Positions 46,198-57,352 of a stretch of DNA of 64,000 nucleotides are shown here, piece by piece; the first letter of the stretch is position 1; every line of letters starts with the position of its first letter. A program made the translations under genes and the position numbers. The notes below the pieces were generated by a model that did not search any database, was not told where the DNA came from, and worked only from the letters and a program-made list of their open reading frames with translations. This DNA is from Ampullaceana balthica (taxonomy: Eukaryota; Mollusca; Gastropoda; Lymnaeidae), in NCBI GenBank assembly GCA_944989445.1, contig CALYLW010000185.1:190001-254000 (forward strand). The letters are read 5' to 3'.

Positions 46198-48176
46198 GTA
46201 GTGTTTTAGTAACCTAAATCTGTTTATATAATAAATTATTTCTGTCGATATTACAAACTGTTTCTGTTAATGTTAAATAAAACCTGTTTTTGTACATCTT
46301 ACTTTTTTTTTCTCTTGATATTACAACCTGTTTCAGTTGATATAACAACACATGCCTGTTGTTATTTGAGTCGAGTGCACGCTAGTTCCACCCAGACGTT
46401 GGTCAGTGGCGTGGACTCTAGCTCCGGTCAGAGGTCAGACAGTCGAGAAAGTCCCGTCTCAGTGAGAGGCTACACAATGTTACAAAACATTTTGTAAATA
46501 ACACGGAATTGTGTAATGTCACCACAAATGTCAAACTATACCGTTTCAGAATAAGTTCAAAATTAAAAGAAAAAAACAACATTTAAAATCATAATTGAAC
46601 ACTTTGACGTAATGTGTGACAATAAAAACAGTCCTCAAATGGACGACAAGGCCACCTGGACGAGCCAATGAACATAGTTCTGAGACTCGGCTAATCTCGT
46701 GACCGATGAAAGCCGATAGATTAACTCGTGGGAAGGCTTTGTATGGCGCATCAAGGTTTGGGACTATTTGGCTGTTAAATAAAACCCGAGCTTTCCCCCC
46801 GAGGGCCCGCTGGGTTATCATATTGGCATGATGTGCCCAAACAAATTTGTATCTCAATTATAAGTGGGGGCTTATCCGAGCTAAACTTTGTCAGGGGCGG
46901 ACAATGGAAGTTTATACTGGGTGGGCGTCCTGACGCACGGTGATAAATGGGTGACACTTTTTATACGTTTTTATTTCTTTAAAATATAAACACGAGTTGA
47001 ACCCGCGACCCTCGTGCACTTTGTCATTTTATCTGGTCCGAGGATAGATGAGGGATTGGAAGTTGAGAGGGCTTCCACGTGCGAGGATGTGCGTGCTCGT
47101 GGGAGTAGCTTCACAAACTGAGTTGCTTGCATGTACTTGATTGGATTCTGTTGTAGCAAATCATGTTTGCAGTGTCAGTGACAGGATGATTATATTGTCA
47201 GTACATTACATTGACAGCATGTAGTATCTGTGACAGAATGGACATTTCAGAAGTTGTGGGTCCGAATCTTTGTTATTGTCTCCTTGCATGACGTCAGCCG
47301 AGCCCCTTGCCATGGACCAACCATTTTTATCACCAGGCAGCCGTCCAGTGTCCAGCGGTCTTAGGTCCGGTCCGTTGTCATTCCCAAACTTTATTTATTC
47401 TGCGTGGGTGGGGAGACCCATAACCCCTCCCCCCAGTATTTTTTGTTCTTAAAATCACCCCCCCCCCACACCACCACCACCAACAACAACACGAAATGTT
47501 ATTCAATAAAATAGTTTGACCAGTAAGTCTACTGAAAGATCACATATGTGTTACTGTTGGTTGTAGAGCGCCCCCCCCACCCTCCTCCCGCACCCAGAGA
47601 CAACTCTTAAGACATCTCCGGTTGACTTGGACACTAAGACTGTGACAAGATCAAGTGGTTTCTCTCACCGCAAGGTGGCGCTTTATCTCGGTATCCAAAC
47701 TGTCATTAACAACTGGCACAATGATCTCACAATTTAAAAAAAATAATCTTTTAAAACTGTGCGTGAAAGTGAAATATCTTTGAGGCCGGTAATTGGTCAT
47801 GTGTCGTATTCGACTAATCAGAAGAGAACGAACCGGTCCAAACTTCCGACCCGGCGTCCCAGGCCCGAACAATCCGTTCTAAAAATAGACTGAAGATCGC
47901 AAGCAAACACGGGGCCAAACTCCTTAATACCAATTAGAGCATTTCCCATAGGGCCCATTTCTTATCTGTGTTGAGAGACGGGTGTGGGGGGGGGGATTAC
48001 CCTTTCATTGTGAGGACAGGCCATTTAACTTGACAGAGATAGGGGGGGGGCAGAAGTATGGGGTGTGGGGAGACTTACCCTGGATTTCAGGACACAAGAG
48101 CGAAACGCAATTTCAATTTTTAAAAAAAAATGTCATTGAGTAAAAACAATTTTTTTTTAAAAAAAACGCCCAGAAA
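46198..48176. other. Unique spacer of about 2 kb
   Basis: Longest stretch without a clear repeat. A B-box-like GCGGGTTCAACTCG (complement of about 46993-47006) hints at a decayed tRNA-derived SINE on the minus strand, but no A box was found. TGACGTCA lies at 47289-47296. C and G runs lie at 47458, 47570, 47985 and 48045. Several frames of 60-103 codons were read and none recognised. Confidence 0.4.
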
Positions 48177-48255
48177 AATCTTTAGAAAGTTTCACAATAA
48201 GATCTTTAGAAAGTTTGACAATAAGATCTTTAGAAAGTTTGACAATAAGATTTGA
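48177..48255. repeat. 24 bp repeat, 3 copies
   Basis: ATCTTTAGAAAGTTTGACAA followed by TAAG. Confidence 0.88.
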
Positions 48256-48463
48256 CAGGGTCGCGAAGTGACGCCTTGAAATTGTTCGCTGTACTAAAGA
48301 AATGGCTTCAATGCGTTCATTTTATTTGAATCTCTCTCACACGACGATCTATTCCTTTTGTGTCGTCTGCCGGTCCTAACGTCTGGGACTGAGGGCGTTT
48401 TCTGAAGGTCACTCCGTCATTGAAGATCATTGCAGACGCAATGCAGGGTTGGCACATTTCAAC

Positions 48464-48552
48464 AAATTCACATTTAAGAAATAGATTACACCAAACATTT
48501 TAACATTTAACAAATAGATCACTTCAAACATTTTAACATTTAACAAATAGAT
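48464..48552. repeat. Repeat of about 35 bp, 2.5 copies
   Basis: CAAACATTTTAACATTTAAC followed by AAATAGATCACTT, ending at the start of the next array. Confidence 0.82.
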
Positions 48553-49112
48553 CTACAGCTAGGTAGTTACAATATAAATGTGACCCTATAGCTAGGTAGT
48601 TACAATGTAAATGTGACTCTATAGCTAGGTAGTTACAATATAAATGTGACTCTATAGCTAGGTAGTTACAATGTAAATGTGACTCTATAGCTAGGTATTT
48701 ACAATATAAATGTGACTCTATAGCTAGGTAGTTACAATATAAATGTGACTCTATAGCTAGGTAGTTACAATATAAATGTGACTCTATAGCTAGGTAGTTA
48801 CAATGTAAATGTGACTCTATAGCTAGGTAGTTACAATATAAATGTGACTCTATAGCTAGGTAGTTACAATATAAATGTGACTCTATAGCTAGGTAGTTAC
48901 AATATAAATGTGACTCTATAGCTAGGTAGTTACAATATAAATGTGACTCTATAGCTAGGTAGTTACAATATAAATGTGACTCTATAGCTAGGTAGTTACA
49001 ATATAAATGTGACTCTATAGCTGGGTAGTTACAATGTAAATGTGACTCTATAGCTAGGTATTTACAATATAAATGTGACTCTATAGCTAGGTAGTTACAA
49101 TATAAATGTGAG
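48553..49112. repeat. 33 bp minisatellite, 17 copies
   Basis: CTATAGCTAGGTAGTTACAA followed by TATAAATGTGACT. Variants are TGTAAATG, GTATTT and GCTGGG. Confidence 0.96.
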
Positions 49113-50215
49113 CTGGGTAGTTACTTAACTGCAATTTACTGTGCAATGTTCTAGTTGACCCAACATTCACATTCATCTCAGCCAAGTTGATATTTCAACT
49201 TGTTCAACAAACATATGAATTTGATTTCATTACAAAAATTGATGGGATGATGTTGAAGCTTGTCTGTACAGCACAGCTCATTCAACAAATGTGTGTATCC
49301 AACTAATAAGACATACAGTCACACGCACACACACATAAGCACACACACACAGGGAATCGTATCACTAGATACAAGTTTGTACTTATGAAACACATTTAAA
49401 AAAGATAATAAAAATATAAAAATAGTTGCGCTATCGCACCTTATAAAATAAAGTTCAAGAAATTTATGAAAACATTCTTTACAAATTGAGAGACATAAAA
49501 AAACAACTTCATAAAAGATTGTTCAAAAACTTTCCCCTAAAAGTAGGGGGTGTGGCACCCCAAAGTGATCCGACTGAAAATTCTTAATAGCAGGAAATGT
49601 GTTTTTAAACGTCACAGACAATCAATGACTTATCAACGTCATAAAAGAATCCATTGCACTCTTTAAACAAAACGTTTCAAATAAAAACAAACTTGTTTTC
49701 TACTCTGTTCGCATATGCCGAGGTAGCAGCGTGACTATGTTCCCACTCCCCCCCCCCATAGTTTGAATACCCCCATCCCCCAACCACCCCAATACCCTCC
49801 TCACTATGCCACATTTCCAGCACCGTGCTATGAAAGGAACAGGCCGGGCCCATGACACCACAATGGCCAAGTTTTCAAAAGTAATTCTCTCAGTGTTTTC
49901 TTACAGAAGGCATTGTCAAACGACTGTCGTAAAATACACGTTTGGCGAGGCGCTACATCCCAGTGGCGTATGGTACAGTGCAGGGGCTCTCGTGTCGTTG
50001 TACATGGCCCTAAATACATTTTAAATGTTCATTTGCATGCGGCTTAGATTGCTTTGGACCATACAAAACTCCCAAAATGAAGTGAACAAAAATGTCGTCT
50101 TTCATGGCAGGATAGAAATAAACTAAAGAATGGCGTAACAAATTAAGGGATTATTTGATGCAGAATTTTCTTTTTTACTAGCGAAAAGTTCTCTTTCCTC
50201 CCACCCGAAAAGAAA
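49113..50215. other. AT-rich unique spacer
   Basis: Contains an ACACAC stretch at 49320-49350. A 72-codon plus frame at 49806-50024 and a 63-codon minus frame overlap each other; neither is recognised. Confidence 0.4.
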
Positions 50216-50970
50216 GGGGCCATCTATAAATGACGTCACGCGATTTTTGCCGATTTTTAACCACCCTCACCCCCTCGTCAGTGACGACGTCACACTTCGT
50301 CCCCCCTTTTTTTCTAATATGACGTCACAAAGCTTTGACCCACCACCCCCCTAAAAGCCGTATGTTGCAAGTTACTTTTGGTCATTTAAATATGTATTGA
50401 GTGTAAGTTTGCACTCTAATATTGAGTGTAAGTCTGCACTCTAATATTGAGTGTAAGTCTGCACTCTAATATTGAGTGTAAGTCTGCACTCTAATATTGA
50501 GTGTAAGTCTGCACTCTAATATTGAGTGTAAGTCTGCACTCTAATATTGAGTGTAAGTCTGCACTCTAATATTGAGTGTAAGTCTGCACTCTAATATTGA
50601 GTGTAAGTCTGCACTCTAATATTGAGTGTAAGTCTGCACTCTAATATTGAGTGTAAGTCTGCACTCTAATATTGAGTGTAAGTCTGCACTCTAATATTGA
50701 GTGTAAGTCTGCACTCTAATATTGAGTGTAAGTCTGCACTCTAATATTGAGTGTAAGTCTGCACTCTAATATCCTAACACGTATGAAGCCATTGAAAACG
50801 TCATTAAAGAAATTGAAAGCAATCAACGATTTAAGTGGAGCTTTTATTTAAAGTTGCGCGTTTTGATGTGATGTCACATTTATCAAACACCCCCTCCCCC
50901 TCGTCACACATCATCACAAATATGTGGACCCCCCCCCTCTAGGTGCGTGGCGTCATTTATGGACGGCCCC
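50216..50970. mobile_element. MITE-like element with terminal inverted repeats and an internal minisatellite
   Basis: The left end GGGGCCATCTATAAATGACG (then TCACGC) is matched by the right end in reverse complement, GGGGCCGTCCATAAATGACG (then CCACGC), with 3 mismatches in 26. Subterminal regions on both sides carry CCCCCTCGTCA and several GACGTCAC motifs. The centre is a 25 bp minisatellite. There is no coding capacity, so the element is non-autonomous. No convincing target-site duplication was seen. The GGGGCCGT-type end is common among invertebrate DNA transposons; I cannot name the superfamily with certainty. Confidence 0.82.
50395..50772. repeat. 25 bp hairpin-forming minisatellite, 15 copies, inside the MITE-like element
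   Basis: GAGTGTAAGTCTGCACTC followed by TAATATT. GAGTG and CACTC in each unit are complementary, with an 8 nt loop. Copies are identical except the first (AAGTTTGC). Confidence 0.96.
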
Positions 50971-51137
50971 AATGACAAGCTGGCAATGACATGATAACTT
51001 GGCACAAAAAAGATGATAAATTGACACAAAATAATTATAAATTGGCACAAATAGAGGATAAACTGAGTCTTGTATTTAGGGGCATAGCCCAGAGTCTTAG
51101 CTTACTGCGCACTTCATGAACTCTTCAAATACAAGTC
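50971..51137. other. Short spacer with a weak degenerate repeat
   Basis: GACACAAAATAATTATAAATTGGCACAAA-like segments repeat loosely (about 3 copies) at 50985-51065, described only by eye. Confidence 0.5.
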
Positions 51138-51283
51138 AAGTGAAGGGCCCTAACAGAAATAACTGAAGGGCCCTAACAGAAATAACTGAAGGGCCCTAAC
51201 AGAAATAACTGAAGGGCCCTAACAGAAATAACTGAAGGGCCCTAACAGAAATAACCGAAGGGCCCTAACAGAAATAACTGCCA
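51138..51283. repeat. 23 bp minisatellite, 6 copies
   Basis: GAAGGGCCCTAACAGAAATA followed by ACT; contains the GGGCCC palindrome. Confidence 0.95.
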
Positions 51284-51404
51284 ATTTTAACGTTGATACC
51301 CCTTGTTAATTGCCATCACCCCCATTTGAGAAGCATTGTCCAAGAAAAATTCATTTTCAAATTTTCAAGCCAACGATGGACGATACAACAGAGGACCAAC
51401 ACCA

Positions 51405-51868
51405 GGCAGGGTGCAGACAACACCAGGCAGGGGCAGACAACACCAGACAGGGGCAGACAACACCAGACAGGGGCAGACAACACCAGGTAGGGACAGACAA
51501 CACCAGGCAGGGGCAGACAACACCAGGCAGGGACAGACAACACCAGGCAGGGGCAGACAACACCAGGCAGAGGCAGACAACACCAGGCAGGGGCAGACAA
51601 CACCAGGCAGGGCAGACAACACCAGGCAGGGGCAGACAACACCAGGCAGGGGCAGACAACACCAGGCAGTGGGAGACAACACCAGGCAGGGGCAGACAAC
51701 ACCAGGCAGGGGCAGACAACACCAGGCAGTGGCAGACAACACCAGGCAGGGGCAGACAACACCAGGCAGGGGCAGACAACACCAGGCAGTGGCAGACAAC
51801 ACCAGGCAGTGGCAGACAACACCAGGCAGGGGCAGACAACACCAGGCAGGGGCAGACAACACCATCAC
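51405..51868. repeat. 20 bp minisatellite, about 23 copies
   Basis: GGCAGGGGCAGACAACACCA, with GACAGG, GTAGGGA, GCAGTGG and GCAGAGG variants. One copy is a base shorter near 51610, which shifts the shadow frames. Confidence 0.96.
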
Positions 51869-51954
51869 GATCAACAAGTAAGGGTCAGGTATGAGTGGTT
51901 TAGATGAGGATGTTGTATTTGTACTCATGATAAAATCGCTTTAGGATCAGCCAT

Positions 51955-53322
51955 CTCTCTATGTGCTACACGCTGTTTGTACATCTCTATGTGCTACACG
52001 AAGTTTGTACATCTCTATGTGCTACACGAAGTTTGTACATCTCTATGTGCTACACGCTGTTTGTACATCTCTATGTGCTACACGAAGTGTGTACATCTCT
52101 ATGTGCTACACGAAGTTTGTACATCTCTATGTGCTACACGAAGTTTGTACATCTATATGTGCTACACGCTGTTTGTTCATCTATATGTGCTACACGCTGT
52201 TTGTTCATCTATATGTGCTACACGCTGTTTGTTCATCTCTATGTGCTACACGCTGTTTGTTCATCTCTATGTGCTACACGCTGTTTGTTAATCTCTATGT
52301 GCTACACGCTGTTTGTTCATCTCTATGTGCTACACGCTGTTTGTTCATCTCTATGTGCTACACGCTGTTTGTTCATCTATATGTGCTACACGCTGTTTGT
52401 TAATCTCTATGTGCTACACGCTGTTTGTTCATCTATATGTGCTACACGCTGTTTGTTCATCTCTATGTGCTACACGCTGTTTGTTCATCTCTATGTGCTA
52501 CACGCTGTTTGTTAATCTCTATGTGCTACACGCTGTTTGTTCATCTATATGTGCTACACGAAGTTTGTACATCTATATGTGCTACACGCTGTTTGTTCAT
52601 CTATATGTGCTACACGAAGTTTGTACATCTATATATGCTACACGCTGTTTGTTCATCTATATGTGCTACACGCTGTTTGTTCATCTATATGTGATACACG
52701 CTGTTTGTTCATCTCTATGTGCTACACGCTGTTTGTTCATCTCTATGTGCTACACGCTGTTTGTTCATCTCTATGTGCTACACGCTGTTTGTTCATCTAT
52801 ATGTGCTACACGCTGTTTGTTAATCTCTATGTGCTACACGCTGTTTGTTCATCTATATGTGCTACACGCTGTTTGTTCATCTCTATGTGCTACACGCTGT
52901 TTGTTCATCTCTATGTGCTACACGCTGTTTGTTAATCTCTATGTGCTACACGCTGTTTGTTCATCTATATGTGCTACACGAAGTTTGTACATCTATATGT
53001 GCTACACGCTGTTTGTTCATCTATATGTGCTACACGAAGTTTGTACATCTATATATGCTACACGCTGTTTGTTCATCTATATGTGCTACACGCTGTTTGT
53101 TCATCTATATGTGCTACACGCTGTTTGTTCATCTCTATGTGCTACACGCTGTTTGTTCATCTCTATGTGCTACACGCTGTTTGTTAATCTCTATGTGCTA
53201 CACGCTGTTTGTACATCTATATGTGCTACACGCTGTTTGTTAATCTCTATGTGCTACACGCTGTTTGTTAATCTCTATGTGCTACACGCTGTTTGTTCAT
53301 CTCTATGTGCTACACGCTGTTC
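51955..53322. repeat. 28 bp minisatellite, about 49 copies, with a 420 bp higher-order duplication
   Basis: CTATGTGCTACACGCTGTTT followed by GTTCATCT. Variants are CGAAGTTTGTAC (mostly in the first kilobase-quarter and in two inner copies), ATATGTG, GTTAATC and ATATATGC. The variant order 52291-52710 repeats at 52711-53130 with a 420 bp (15 unit) period. Confidence 0.97.
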
Positions 53323-53612
53323 ATTATGACTAGATATTATACAATGTGCAATAACAGCTTAAATGTGCAATTCAAGGTGTGTGTGTGTATGGTTTGTGTG
53401 TGTTTGTGTGGGGGTGGGGTAACATTTCCCACAACACAACAAACAACTTCCCGAAAAGGGCATGGAGGCAGAACCAAGGGTTCTCATAAAGAATTGGGTC
53501 CATAGGCACCAACTAGTGTCATAGCAGGTTGACATGTGTTCTAACAACCCGTTATCTTGTTATCTTTTCAAAAACTGGTTGGCATAAAATAACACCCGTT
53601 AACATCATGAAG
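53323..53612. other. Unique spacer with GT-rich tract
   Basis: GTGTGTGTGT-type sequence at 53377-53415. Nothing else recognised. Confidence 0.45.
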
Positions 53613-53850
53613 CAGTTGGGGCATCAGATTACAGCCATGGCATCAGATTACAGCCGTGACATCAGACGACAGCCGTGGCATCAGATTACAGCCGTGACAT
53701 CAGACGACAGCCGTGGCATCAGATTACAGCCGTGACATCAGACGACAGCCGTGACATCAGATTACGGCAGTGGAATCAGATGACAGCCGTGACATCAGAC
53801 GACAGCCGTGACATCAGACGACTTCCATGACATCAGATGACAGCCAGACG
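53613..53850. repeat. 18 bp minisatellite, about 13 copies
   Basis: CATCAGATTACAGCCGTG alternating with CATCAGACGACAGCCGTG, so the effective period is partly 36 bp. Confidence 0.93.
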
Positions 53851-54767
53851 AGAACAAAGGCTTCATAACGTCAACAGAGCGATGAAGCCAATGACAAACA
53901 AAGGTTAAAGTTGTCATATGTTTCCACACATCAAACTATAACAAAAACAGTTGTCGACATCAATTTGTTATTTTACATGTATCTACGATAACAAACAAAA
54001 CAGCTTTGAAGTCAGGTAGACAACGTCCGGGTATGAAATGTCAGGTAGACAACGTCCGGGTATGAAAATATGTCCTTTTGTTAATTTGTAAAAATATTTA
54101 TTCATTTCTTTTTGACACTTGTCTCTCACTTGTTATCAAAATACCTCCAAATAACTGAGAACCCCTGGAGCTCCAACCATGTGTTGTTAGGAACTCGGTT
54201 GACCAGTTTTCACAACAAAGGCCCGCAATCCATGAACCTCGTTATAACTACAGCAGAAATCTGAATGCCGCCACTACCCACACCAGTTGCCGGTCTTTGA
54301 TTCTTACGGCCCATAACACGGTACAATTCGTCAACACTTTTCATGGTCGGCCCATTGTGCGTGGCTGGCCCTACACTTCCACCGGGGACATTAGCATAAG
54401 AAAGCTTCCAATGGGATACCCGCCCCGCTGGAAATAACAGTTCCTTTCACATTCATCGACAGCAGCACCAGCGTTGGTGCACCTACACGTCACAGCGCAC
54501 CTACACGTCACAGATGGGCATTGTGCACATAGACTGTGCATGACAATGGATTCACTGTCTTACCATTACAAATGTGATCTTGGACCATTCAGTTTTGGTG
54601 AACACAATCTCAGTAAAATCAGCTTCCGGAATAAAATATTTAACCACTTCCTGTGATGCCAAGAATTGTTAATTCGTACGTCACATCCTGTCCTATCATT
54701 TTCAGTAAAGATCACACGGTATGCAATAACGTGCATGACTCACAAGTTGAACGTTAAACTGACACAA
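53851..54767. other. Unique spacer
   Basis: A direct repeat with GTCAGGTAGACAACGTCCGG occurs twice at 54012-54065. The rest is mixed-composition sequence with no recognised gene. Confidence 0.4.
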
Positions 54768-55021
54768 TAATGACAAGCCACCAAACTAAGCCACCTGTTG
54801 ACCAACCACCAAACTAAGTCACCTGTTGACAAGCCACCAAACTAAGTCACCTGTTTACAAGCCACCAAACTAAGTCACCTGTTGACAAGCCACCAAACTA
54901 AGCCACCTTTTGACAAGCCACCAAACTAAGTCACCTGTTTACAAGCCACCAAACTAAGTCACATTATGACAAGCCACCAAACTAAGTCACCTTTTGACAA
55001 GCCACCAAACTAAGCCACCTG
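54768..55021. repeat. 28 bp minisatellite, 9 copies
   Basis: GACAAGCCACCAAACTAAGT followed by CACCTGTT; CTTTT and TTTAC variants. Confidence 0.95.
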
Positions 55022-55171
55022 TGGGGCATTGAGTACAATATTCCCATTAACACCCTCTCTCTCATTATTATTTAAAAGTCCTGGTGACATTGAATTAAAA
55101 GTCAATATTTGGTGGTCAATTGGAAGTCAAATTTGAAATAGAATCACTGGTCGAACATTTGATTATTAAGT

Positions 55172-55694
55172 ATTTTTTAAATCCTTTATATTAACTCGTG
55201 GTGTCTGGTTGATTGCTTTGCTTGATTGTCTGTCGCCAAGCTTTATTGTCTGTCGCCAAAACTTTGGATCGATTTTTAACCCACTTCCTCATAAGCTAGC
55301 GAGCTGAAATTTAGCAGGCAGTTTCGTGGCGATGATAAAAACTAGGTATCAAAATTTCAGATCGATCGCATGTACTGTATTTAAATTATTGAATTTTTAG
55401 ATTATTTTATTTATTCCTATGTATCATGTTATTTTTCGAGATAGAGTGTCGCGGTGCGTATTATATTGAACAACCTTTCTGTCGCGCAATAAGGTGCGTA
55501 AATTTTATTGACAACACTTTTTATAAACATATTCCTGATTGCTGCGCATTATATTGAACACGTTTTACGAGTCATAACTACAATTTCGTATTTTTGGATG
55601 GTCTGGCGCTGCGTATTATTATGAACATTCGTTTAGTTACGTCTCGTACATAAAGGATTTATAGTGAAAAACTTGGTTTTTTACGGTTTAAAAA
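55172..55694 (-). mobile_element. Interspersed element, family A, copy 2
   Basis: Minus orientation relative to copy 1. Starts with AAATCCTTTATATTAACTCG and ends with ATAAAGGATTTATAGTGAAA plus AACTTGG. Contains ATCGATTTTTAACCCACTTCC, a variable CTGTCGCCAA segment present twice near 55230-55260, and several GCGYATTATATTGAACA motifs. Lies head-to-tail with copy 3, only a few bases apart. Confidence 0.87.
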
Positions 55695-55697
55695 AAA

Positions 55698-56195
55698 TTA
55701 AATCCTTTATATTAACTCGTGGTGTCTGGTTGCTTGATTGCTTGTCGGTCGCCAAAACTTTGGATCGATTTTTATCCCACTTCCTCGTAAGCTAGCGAGC
55801 TGACATTTTGCAGGCAGTTTTGTGCCGATGATAAAAACAATGTATCAAAATTTCAGATCGATCGCATGTACCGTAATAAACTTATTGATTTTTTAGATTA
55901 TTTTATTTATTCCTATGTATCATGTTATTTTTGAGATAGAGCGTCGCGGTGCGTATTATATTGAACAACCTTTCTGTCGCGCAATAAGGTGCGTATTTTA
56001 TTTTACAACCCTTTTTATAAACATATTCCTGATCGGTGCGCATTGTATTAAACATGTTTTACGACACAACTGCAATTTGTATTTTTAGGATGGTCTTGCG
56101 CTGCGTATTATAATGAACATTCTTTTAGTTACTTCTCATACATAAAGGATTTATAGTGAAAAAACTTGGTTTTTGTTTACGTTTTTTTTTAATTT
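55698..56195 (-). mobile_element. Interspersed element, family A, copy 3
   Basis: Same orientation as copy 2, with the same ends and internal motifs, diverged by scattered substitutions. The junction with copy 2 is an A-rich stretch, so the pair forms a tandem dimer. Confidence 0.87.
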
Positions 56196-56466
56196 CAGGT
56201 TTATTTCAATAGTTTGTTAAAAAATAAATGATATAGTTCCACAGCTGTTATTCTAATATCTATTAATGCACATCCAAATTTTGCTTTATGTGATGTAAGT
56301 CACCAACATACAGGCCCAACACTTGACTTTGTGTCCGTCTCTGTCTAACCTCAGATAATAATAACAACCTTTAATGGTGCGGAGTTTTAATGGCTTTAAA
56401 ACCAATAACCTTGTTTTAGCAAGAGTTCTGCCCTTGGTGCAGCAAGCCAAAGTTAACGTATCTTTT

Positions 56467-56621
56467 ATTAAGCCATACTCATGTGATTAACTGTTTAAAC
56501 TCATGTGATTAACTGTTTAAACTCATGTGATTAACTGTTTAAACTCATGTGCATGATTAACTGTTTAAACTCATGTGATTAACTGTTTAAACTCATGTGA
56601 TTAACTGTTTAAACTCATGTG
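56467..56621. repeat. 22 bp minisatellite, 7 copies
   Basis: ACTCATGTGATTAACTGTTT followed by AA; one copy has a 4 bp insertion (GTGCATGATT). Confidence 0.95.
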
Positions 56622-56639
56622 TTTTGAGATTAGACCTGC

Positions 56640-57300
56640 CAGCCAAATATTTTTTAAAATTTAGGCTGGCTTACACATTTTTCGGCTGATATCCGGATTA
56701 GTCGGATTTCTCCGTATATTGTCATTTGCAGCAAAATATTCGTAAACATCATCCAGGGCTGTTCCAGCAAGTGTTACAGGTGCCGGTTTGTTGAGAGATG
56801 GCAATTAATTTTGAAGAAGTCAACAAAACCATCTTCGGCCACATTGTCCAAGGCGAGCAAGTCTCTAAAGAACCAGATAACGATATCCTTTGTCAGTTCA
56901 TGACTTGATGTTGCCTGACATTGACTGTTGCCTTCTCAATACTTACGGAAATATCGCAAACTTTTATTTGACTTTTCTTGACTTTGTACTGACACATTAT
57001 GCTTGACACTTAGTGAAGATTCATATTGCCACTTGATGTAATTGCGACAAAATTGGTTACTTTTGAAATGTGACCCTACTTGTCACCCAATGACTGCTGA
57101 GCAGTGAGACACAGCTGACAATAAACTCGATCTTCGTCTACATTTCTCCCATCAGCAGAGAACAGGACACAAAAATATTTCCAGTATTGTGGTTTAGAAT
57201 TTCCATGTAGGCTGGGCGGTTTAGGTTTTACTTGTAGGTTTTTAATGAACTGCCTCTCTTCCCGGTTTAGATGACATTTGCTGACATTTGAGTTCACCTA
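56640..57300 (-). pseudogene. hAT-type transposase fragment with BED zinc finger, decayed
   Basis: Read on the minus strand from 57297. After a Lys/Pro-rich leader comes a WKYF aromatic motif, a DGRNVDEDRVY segment and a CQLC zinc-ligand pair, typical of BED fingers at the N terminus of hAT transposases. An in-frame stop at 57076-57078 follows. Beyond it the same frame gives GHISKVTNF and a GNMNLH segment, where the first ligand histidine is expected; then another stop. A different frame gives a DIVIWFFRDLLALDNVAEDGF segment at about 56815-56880. This resembles the hAT region preceding the catalytic domain. The catalytic domain is not present. Two stops and at least one frameshift mark it as a relic. 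It lies just outside the fold-back element at 57353. Family assignment is by motif memory only. Confidence 0.72.
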
Positions 57301-57352
57301 AATTCATCATTATAGTAATAAAGAAGTGTTACATCAGAAATTGTGTAACGTA

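Noticed and set aside
46990..47010. Second tRNA-derived element at a B-box-like GGGTTCAACTC
   Set aside because: Only the B box is visible; no A box at proper spacing and no repeat body could be recognised.
47651..47872. 73-codon minus-strand frame as a small gene
   Set aside because: No domain, signal peptide or context support; the neighbouring sequence is non-coding in character.
51961..53329. Cys/Leu/Val-rich plus frames up to 338 codons
   Set aside because: Tandem 28 bp units give identical peptides in three phases; no start context or unique domain.
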